Source: Allacma fusca (taxonomy: Eukaryota; Arthropoda; Collembola; Symphypleona; Sminthuridae). From it: a DNA stretch of 64,000 nt. The notes under the pieces were generated by a model. It was not told where the DNA came from. It was given only the letters and a program-made list of their open reading frames with translations, and ran no database searches. The DNA lies in the NCBI GenBank assembly GCA_947179485.1, contig OX359245.1:28507067-28571066 (forward strand), given 5' to 3'. A program made the position numbers and the translations under genes. Shown in pieces: positions 54,501 to 64,000 of this stretch; the first letter of the stretch is position 1, and each line of letters opens with the position of its first letter.

Positions 54501-54956
54501 ACAAGTTACTAATACAAGAAATATGAACACATGAAAATGAATATGAACACATATACTTTTAGATACTCATTTACTAAACGATGAGACATCGTTTCAATTG
54601 ACAGTGGAATGTTAAGTATATAATACATGCTTGATATACACATATGTACTGTGTACATATATAGGGAGGCTGAAGTCATGAATTCAGACTCCCTATATAA
54701 ACGTGTGTCACCATAAGAAATGTAACAAGTAGCTGGGAAAGAGAGAAGGAAGAAGGAGATAAGGAGAGAGAATCAGACAATAAAGGAGACATAGAGAATC
54801 ACCCTTTGTATACATACGCACTTATTTGTATAGTCTCTACGACTGTTCCTCTCACATACACACGCACACAAGAGAATAAAAATAATTCTCCCCCTCTACA
54901 TCTTCACGACTCTCCATATAAATATTTCAATCCCCATTCACAATTACATCTTAACA
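45537..54956 (+). mobile_element. Ty3/gypsy retrotransposon B, complete
   Basis: 9420 bp: 347-bp LTRs at both ends that look identical base for base, a primer-binding site directly after the left LTR, gag, a -1 frameshift, pol (protease, RT, RNase H, integrase), and about 1.5 kb of non-coding 3' sequence. The flanks share ATAT (45533-45536 and 54957-54960), a 4-bp target duplication. Intact frames and identical LTRs indicate a very recent insertion that may still be active. No env-like gene is seen. Confidence 0.97.
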
Positions 54957-57900
54957 ATATATGTTCCTTTAAATGACGGTTCACGTTCATCCGTAATGCA
55001 CTCACAGCAATACTTTATTCTTCAGGGAGAATATATCAGTACAGTACATCAATATAAATATTAATGTGAGCATTTTTATGAAACAGTTAATTACTTTTGT
55101 CAGTCAAGGGACTCAATTACCTAATTCAAGTGCACTCCCTTTCCGAACAGGCATTCCGTGTAAAGTAATAAAGTAAACATGCATTTTGCGAAAAATAATT
55201 GCCCATAAAATAGTGTAACAAATGTTTTAAAACTAAGATACAATCTCTTCTATAAATTTTCATGGCATTCTAAACCCTTTAATAAATCACATAATAAATT
55301 TAAAATGGTCCCTATAGCTCTAACGTAAAGTCCGAATGATTCTCGCATGCTGCAATTGGAGTGAAAGTATGGAATACAAGGATCATAAATTTGCTTCTTC
55401 TCTTGGTTAACATTTTTGGTTGGTGGGATTTTTGGTCCAACCTAATCTTAGGATCTAAACTATAACCTTTAAGCAGTCTTTTACAGGGATTCACGCCGAA
55501 TTTACAGTGTAGGATAGTTGATTGAAACCGGTTGGTTGTTTTCATATAGAAATCAATCGTCCCGTTGTCCGTTGTCAAAGTCACAAGCTATAGTTGCGGC
55601 AAAACCATGGTGGTTGACACTAATGTTATCCCTGGTTTTTGCTTTCGTCTAACATCGTCTATGTTGAGTGTTGAGCAGGTTTACTGTCGAATGAGTCCAT
55701 TTTGTTTGCAAATAAAACCTCATAAATATGTAACTGAATGTAAACCATAGTTTTATGCAAATTTGATTAAATTTATTGAAGAAAAGCACGACTGAAACTA
55801 AACTGCTAATAAAAATTTTGGACACCTCAAGAAGCAAATTGAAACATTTAGAAACATTCATAAATTATGGAAGCAATGCATTCATGTATATTGATTCACT
55901 GCCATTAAATTAACCGAGCAAAATTCGGATGGAGGTGCGGGGTATCGATCCCCGTACCTCTCACATGCTAAGCGAGCGCTCTACCATCTGAGCTACACCC
56001 CCATTCTTGAAAACAATCGAATTTTTGCTCCACATCCAATTTAATTCTGAAATTAGCTTCATTCTGTTATTGTTGGGATGCATGTCTATGCACGGCTATG
56101 CCGAGATTGTGCTGACAAAGCTCACATGTTACTTTCACTTCTGGCTTAGCCCGAAGGTAAAACAGGATACAAAGTTTTCACAAGTACGTATTTTATACGG
56201 TCAATAGGAAACTATACCTATTAAAGCGTATACTTATAAATCACGGCTGTTATTACATTTTATGAAGTAATTATTATTAATTGTAAGCAGCATAATATAA
56301 TAATAACCCTATCCTATATAAGTACGTCTAAATATTTGCACTGGCGTTGTGTAATGAAAATGCCAGTTACATGCATTTTTCCACGCATGTAAATAATGCA
56401 GTAGTTACAATCTGTCTTCAACATTACCTTTTAGGTTACAACTGTAGACATAAAAAATATGCTCTGAAATGTAGGCAAATTATCATTGGGGATCATTTTC
56501 TTACGGTTTGTTGTTTCCAGGGATTAGCTACGGTTCCTTTTTTAATTCTTGGTGGACAAGGCTCTTGGTATACTTATACAAAACAATTTGCTTGTTTTAC
56601 AAAACCACATGCAATCATAAAATATTGTTTTATCAAAAATATTTTACAAGAGTTCATAAATTTGTGATCAAATGCAAATTGTAAAAATAAATTCCGGAAA
56701 TTATCCTGTAAGTGCTTACAGTATATGTATATACTGTGTGCATTTAACAAATGCATTTGAAATTCTGGATGCATTCAGGATTCCAGACTTTATTTTCAAA
56801 TATATTGTACAGATATTTTGACAAAATTTTCCAACGTATTTTTTACTTTGCATTCCTTTATAATCAATTTTTCGGAGAATGTATTCTATTTCGTGTTTCT
56901 TCATCGTAAACCAAGCACTTTGCATAGTTCTGGCCCACATAATTATAACGGACTCTCTATACCCTAGAAATATTTTCCATATGAAATTTATTTAAGTTAA
57001 ACAGTAAAAGTAATTTCCATATTGTAAGTGCCATAACATCCGCACGTAGAATGCAGTTTAAATGGACACCGTGTAACAGCAAAAACTGGACTGCTAAAGT
57101 TTCTGTATTATTATACGTATACAGTCAAATTTTGAAAAAATCTACATCAGTATCTACTAAAATCTACAACGGCCGGGCTCGGAGTTTTGTGGGAAGACGG
57201 GAAGATTCTTCCCAGGGAAAAAATATTTCTAGCAGGGAAAATCGCAAGTGGAAAGTTTTTTATTTTTGCAAACAGGGATTTTAAAATTCGTTGATCTTTT
57301 TTGGCAAGGATTTTCAAATTTGTTGGCGTGTTTCAGGGGAATTTTTTAAGCAAACAGGGATTTTTAGTTTGGTTGACCTTATTTGACAGCGATTTGACGT
57401 CTTGTAGTGAAATTATGTATTATTTGACCCCGCATGGAAATTCAGAATTGATCTTCCAGGGAGATTTACAACAATCCGACCACTGTATAACGGCAATAAG
57501 CATATAAATTGAATAGTTTTGGCGGTCTCAATGAGACATTTGGGTTTATGGTTACTTATAAATGAAAGAGTTATGATCTTTAGTGTGTATGAAGTTGTCA
57601 ATGTCAATTATGTAATCAAGAGTTTCATCGCACTTAACTTTAGATGTAAGGCACATATAAAGGGTGCTGTCTTATTGTGATAAGAATAACTTCACGAAAT
57701 GAGAGTCAAAGCACAATTCCAAAATGCAATAAAATATGAGATTATCTTTTGAAGGAGAATTTATTATATTTTAGTATTTAATGTTTAATGTCTCTCTCAC
57801 TTGTTATGTTTTCTATACATTTTAAAAAAGAGCTTCACTTACACCTTAGTCGGGAGTCCAAAATCCTTTTTAGCCTTCCTTTGCATTCGAGCCTCAATGT

Positions 57901-60900
57901 TACCTTTTCTTCTCCTGAGTACGAACATGGCATCTTACTAATTTCTTTTCCTTACCTGATGCCATTTCTTGAAATCAATTAAATCCTTATTCTAATTTTT
58001 CAAAGATCATTTATATTGCTATTCCTCAGGGAAATACCCCTCATTCTTGAAATCCTTCACATATTTAATCCTACTCAAATTTATTTCCCACTGGAATTTT
58101 AACTGGCGAATGTAGCATGTCTATGCATGTGTTATACGAATAGTGACATATCTATAATTAGTAATAATGTGACATCCAATTATCTGGCGAACTTGGGCTC
58201 AATAGCTGGGAAATATCCCCCCAACTTTATTCAAACTTTAAGTTGACTAGTACTTTTTTCATCTTGATCCAAAAATTGGGTGATGATAATCGTATAAGTC
58301 GCCACTCCGCTAATTACCTGTCTCCCAAAATTCCCATCAGTAAATTCAACAATAATTATTTAAAAATACTCTTACATTTCATTAAGTCAAACTGTACTAC
58401 GAGCATGTAACTATATAAAAAATACAATCCTTAAAAATTACCGCAGTCAAGAATGGAGCTGTTATTGTGAAAAACCCAAGCCCATTAAACCCAATTTTGT
58501 CTTTGCTGTAGACTTGCGAAGCAAAAATGATCAACTTGCTTGCCCCACTGTCTTCTAGTTTAAATTCCTTGTCATTAATGCAATTCTCCATCCAATCAGT
58601 AATAGCATGGCCCTTTATATTTGTTAAGATTAGCCATTACGCTTGTAAATAGTATATAATTATTTCATTGACAATGCTCCCGCAGTGTGACAGGACAATA
58701 TTAACAAGACGAAAATAATGAGGATAGTAACACAGCCACTTTTTTATTACCTTTGTATTCACATCAGCAGAGAATCCAAAAAATATTATATTCTTTAGCA
58801 AAAAATGGACGCACACAATTGCTCTATCGATTGTCCCGAGACCCCGGAGAAAGTGGTTTCCGTAGTAGCATGTGTAAATTATCATGTAAATGCTCCCTAC
58901 AAAAATCACCCCACTTATGATTCTATTGAAGGAGCGAAGCAGATCTGTTATTTTTGTATGGAGATGCATAACCTTGAATTTAATAAAATTGATATTCAAC
59001 AGCCTGTATTAAGTAATATTTGTTTCATTTAAAAATAACCCCGTTCCTTAAAACTGCCCTGGAGAAAATAAACCCCTGGAATTTCTACCTTCTCATTTCT
59101 AAAAGTCCTAAAAACAAATATAGTAATCCTACATGTTAATATTAAATGTAAATTCTTAAGGAAAATCCTTACCTCCACCAATTTGTCGGGACCCAAATCT
59201 TGAACCCGATTATTCAAGGCTCGGTATAACATCCAAATATAAATCGCCAAAGTTGATCGTAAGGTCTCCACAAAATGCCACGCGTTCCAAGCAAACAGAT
59301 CCAGAACAGTGGTACAGGCCAAAGTGGCAACTCCCAGCCATTGCTGGTAACCGCCCAAAACTCCTGTCAAAATTAAATATTTGTGACTGTGTGTGTGTGT
59401 AAAAAGCATCCAGAGAGCAGTTATCATTGTCAGGAATTGAACTTTAAGTCTCTTTACCATTGAAAGAGCTATCTTGCAAAGGATTTGCAAACTTGCTGTT
59501 CAAATATCTGAAAACATAACAATGAGCAGCGGAGAAAAATATGTGGAACATTGATACGATCAGAGTAATCCTTGGGACCTAAAAATCAACATGTAAAGTA
59601 ACAATGTACAAATGTTTATTTTCTTCCGAATGAGTAATTTTTATAATTTGTTTTTGGATTCTGTCGGTATTTTATATCCATGCGTTTTAGTTCCAGACAT
59701 TTAAAACTTACGTAACCCAAATTGAGCTTAATCCCCATTTTACAAAATTCTCTATGAATTTTAGATGCCTTTTTCAATATTTTCGGCCAATCTCGACAGT
59801 ACAACTCCAACCACCACACAATCGTGACCATGTAGAATGCAAACAGACAAAAGGTGGATTTCCATAGCCAATTCATTGTATCGAGCCCTACTACCTTGGG
59901 CTTCTCCGTGACGGCCAAATATCCCATGTATAAGGTGAGGACACATTTCAAAAATAATATTACCACCTGTAGAACGGGTGAAACACATTTTCATTTCACT
60001 AAAAAAATAAGCCTACAAGCGTAAATACTGAAATTTCTAAAATTATTCTATTCTAGTTTTTATATTAGTCAAATCGTAAGAGGTTGCTGCAAAAGTAGGT
60101 GCTAGTACAAAATTGCGTTTTGTGCGATTACACATTATTTTGAATTCATCATGTGTAAAAGTAATACAACTTACCTTTCTGGAGGATTTAATACGCCAGT
60201 GAATTTTACCTTCATGATTTTGTTCTTCCACGATTCGAAAGGAAAAAAGGCCTAAATATTTGCCGACAACAAAACTGGGCTTCAAATATTCAAATAGGCT
60301 GATGACGGGGGTCTCTTTCAAAGCGATTTTGTCAACAGGACTTTGGAGGGATTTTGTAAAATAGTTGTCATTTCTGTCATCCCAAGGAGGAGACGGTGGG
60401 AGGTCTCTGGACATTTTGTAAATTGTTTTCATTAATAGTTTCACGGATTTTAAACCAAGCGATCTTCCAACATCTTGTTGACTCTAGAACTAGAAACTTT
60501 TATTGTTCAGGTGCCTTATATAGCCTCGGAAATAGACGTACCTAATTGTAAGTTGAGCATGAATGTGTTAGCCAATTATAATTTTAAGTGGAGGTCTGAA
60601 GGACACTGGTAATGAAGGGGGTGGACACGAAGCTCTTAGGAAGTCATTGACAAGAAAAATATTAAAGGGACAATTTTCAATTGAAATTTACTAAGTTCCC
60701 AAGCAAACAATCAACACATCTGGATCTGGATGCTTTTTGTGAAGTTCCTGGATGTTTAGTCATTTGGTTTAATTATTTACTCCCCTCTCCGAAACAAATT
60801 GACAGTAATAAACAGACAGTCGTTGTAATTTTTATTTCCCTGCATTATGTAAAAGTTTCAGCACGGGAGAATCTTAAAATAGACACCGGTTTGATGCAAG

Positions 60901-63900
60901 AAAAAAAATTTAAAGCTCACTCTAGATTTTCTCACAACATCAAAATTCATTTTTACAATAAACCGAATATCCCTCAACACAAAATTAGGGATTCTATTTC
61001 TACGCTTTCCGATTGCTGGCAATTAATTCTGCGTGCACCCACACTGCAAAAAATAATGTTAAATTGTACGCCTTTTTCATGGCTGCATATTCTTCTTGGT
61101 CATTAATAATAAATAATAGTCTTAATAAATAACAATTATTAATTAATATTCTTGGGACAGTATCATTGGTCAAGTCAAAATCTTTCCCTAACTGTGGGGC
61201 AAAAACCTCTCTCTTGTAAAAGCTGAAAAAACTATCTGAAAATCTAATCAAAATAACACTTTAGAAAGCGGAACGTTAACGATTGTCAACAGTCAACCTG
61301 ATCATATAATTTAGGGTACCCCAGGAAACATCCAACCAATACATATTTGAAGCACTACTTTTCCAGGTAGAATAGGTATAATTAGTCCTTAAATTTTATC
61401 TCGTCACGCAGTCTCTGAATAGAATCTATTCTTAGGTTTACTCCCATATTAATCAGGATCCGATTTCTTTGGAAACATGGGATTCTTCGTCCAAGCAGGG
61501 ATTTTAAAAAATCAGGGATCGACTTTCCCGAAACCAGGAGTTTTGGGAAATGTTATGCTTTTGCTCAAATAAATCAGGGATCGCCATTTTAAAATCAGAT
61601 GATTCTTTTCGGGAAATTTTACTTTTTCCTCAGCGAAATCCGGTATCGGCACTTACGAATCCAGGATTTTTTGAAAATATTGTGTTTTTGCTCAATAGAA
61701 TCAGGGATTGTCACTTGAAAATCAGGGGTCTCAGCCCTGAAACAGAGATTGATTCCCTGAACCAGGGGCTGTTCAAAATCCTTCAACCTAACTTCTAATC
61801 TAAAAACTTCAATCTAATGAAACCGGAATTTTTACTTTACAAAACCCTACAATAATAGACTCAAAATCCAACCCTATTCAAACATTTATGCACTAAAAGG
61901 CATTCCAAATGAAACAAATTTCAGAGACAGAAGCTGCAGCGGGGGCTTTTCACCCAACGCTCATAAAAGCTGATTGTGTGTTTACAGATTGAGTTGGGTA
62001 CAAAAACAGGGACATCAGTAATTTATTGTTGGATTTTAAACTCTGTGCTATTGCAAAACCAAAGCCATATGTGAGTATACGTAAATAGTAGTAATAATCC
62101 TAACGGCATTCTTCATTACCTGCGTTACCTTACAAACAATCAGCCTAAAATTGCAAGTTCAATATTGGGAATATTTGCATGTAAAACAGTCATGGAAATT
62201 TTGGAATAAATAACATTCAAAAATTATTAGATGCATAGTCAATACATTTCAATTCTACACAATATTTCCCAGACTCAAATTTCCCGGGCAAAATTTGGAT
62301 GGAGGTGCGGGGTATCGATCCCCGTACCTCTCACATGCTAAGCGAGCGCTCTACCATCTGAGCTACACCCCCATTCTTGAAAACAATCAAAGTTTTAATC
62401 CACATCAAATTTAATGCAGGCCTGTACGATGATTGTTGGGTTCGATCTCTATGCATGACTATGCCGAGATTGTACTGCCAAAGCACATGTGTTACTTTCA
62501 CTTTTGGCTTAGCCCGAAGGTAAAACAGGAAATTCAGCTTGAACCCAAAGTTTTCCCAAGTATTGTAATTATATATAGTCAACAGAGCTGTCCAAAATAC
62601 ATGCTTCCCAAATACAAACTACAAAATACTAAATACATTCTTCCGGCGTCGAAAATACAAACTACAAAATACAAAATACATTCTTCCGGCGTCGAAAATA
62701 CAAACTACAAAATACAAAATATATACTCAAAAAGTAAAAAATACAAACTACAAAATACTAAATACATTCTTCAGGCGACGAAAATACAAACTACAAAATA
62801 CAAAGTACATACTTGAAACGTAGAACATACAAAATCTGGAATTTAGTTTCATGGGATGTTTAAACGATTGAATTTCGTTTTACTTCATTGATTTGATTGG
62901 TTTTTGGCATAAACGGAATTTTCAAACCCAAAGAAAGTGCGCCAACAAAAAACACAAGTAGTTTATATAGCGAACAAAATACAAACTACAAAATACATTG
63001 CTTACTTTACTTAAGTAAAGACAAAATACAAACTACGAAATACAAAATACATTGCTTCGTAAGATAAAATACAAACTACAAAATACAAAATACATTGCTT
63101 CGTAAGATAAAATACAAACTACAAAATACAAAATACATACCTAGCCACAAAAATACACAATACAAAATACAAAAATGTATTTGAAATACGTATTTGAAAT
63201 ACATGTATTTAAAATACCATGTATTTTGGACAGCTCTGATAGTCAATAGTAAACTATACCTGTTAAACTATTGTATATAGATCACAGATGTTATTAAATT
63301 TTATCAAGTAATTATTATTATTTGTAAGCAGCATAACCACATCCTGTATAATGCAAAGCTTAACTATGAGTACGTCTTTATATTTGCACTGGCATTGTAT
63401 GGACAAAATACTCGTCATATTGGTTTTTTCCACTCATGTAAGTAATGCAGTACAACCTATCTGTAACACTATCCTTCAGGTTATTGGACGAAAACTGAGC
63501 TCTGTTATGTAGGAAAATTATCGTTGGGGTTCAGCTTTATTTCCAAGCTCATTATTAGCTGCTTTAATGGTTCAAATGCAGTTCCTTTTGTAATTCTTGA
63601 GATACGAAAGCAATATTTGACAAGGTATAGGTTTACAAAACAATTTACTTATTGTACACAACCCGGACCTGTAAGAATAAGCCATTGTTTTGAGAAAAAA
63701 ATAAACTTAAGATTTTACTATTAACAACTGTACTAGAAATTAGTTTGAGGGACATAAAAAGGGATCTGTCACATTTTATAAAGTTCATTGGAAAATTTGT
63801 TCTGGATGGGCAACCTTCCGTATTGGTGGGACGGGAAGAGCAGAAGCATTCGGACATCTATGAGTAGATTGCGCTCCATCACTTGTGCTTACAACTTCAT

Positions 63901-64000
63901 TATATCCATCTTCTTTTCACTTTTTATAAGTATTCGGACTTTCCAAATGAAAGAGAAGAGTCAACAGTCTCTTTTGGATACCACCAACTTCATGATAGGA

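Overview
The window looks like a piece of an AT-rich arthropod nuclear genome. The evidence is spliced genes with short GT-AG introns, two gustatory-receptor-like genes carrying the 7tm_7 C-terminal TYxxxxxQF signature, remains of an ionotropic-receptor-like gene, tRNA-Ala(AGC) genes with the A54 T-loop seen in insects, and a dense mix of Ty3/gypsy, Harbinger, hAT and Helitron transposons. A springtail or another non-insect hexapod is plausible but cannot be shown from this sequence. A 200-base N run at 39365-39564 is an assembly gap.

Layout. 1-7633 holds the 5' part of a Ty3/gypsy element on the minus strand (LTR, a roughly 3.1 kb repetitive leader, gag, and protease/RT/RNase H running off the window edge). 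8120-14138 is an ionotropic-receptor-like pseudogene on the plus strand, split by an intact-looking Harbinger element (8296-11726, with MADF and HARBI1-type genes) and by a 1346-bp hAT-like element (12485-13830). The same hAT element, apparently identical and in opposite orientation, lies at 16118-17463. 18010 is the first of four identical tRNA-Ala genes. 20.7-25.3 kb and 30.0-35.8 kb are tandem segmental copies, each holding a nine-exon FUT8-like fucosyltransferase gene; later insertions (Helitron, hAT elements) sit in introns of one copy and not the other. 36.7-38.9 kb is more transposon debris. 39.6-45.1 kb and 58.2-62.4 kb are a second pair of segmental copies, each with a seven-exon gustatory receptor gene and an upstream tRNA-Ala. 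Between them lies a complete 9420-bp Ty3/gypsy element with indistinguishable 347-bp LTRs (45537-54956).

How parts relate. The complete gypsy element has a 12-nt primer-binding site matching the 3' end of the tRNA-Ala encoded four times here, and the older gypsy element has an 8-nt match to the same tRNA. The complete element joins Gag to Pol by a canonical -1 slippery site followed by a stem-loop. The most unusual feature is a set of at least nine non-coding hAT-like elements, most with 8-bp target duplications. Several share terminal bases but carry quite different short-period satellite motifs inside (CAAGTT, AATTGC, GAATTC, CCGAACCGG, ACAAAATAC, GGTTTAAACC, CCCGCCCG).
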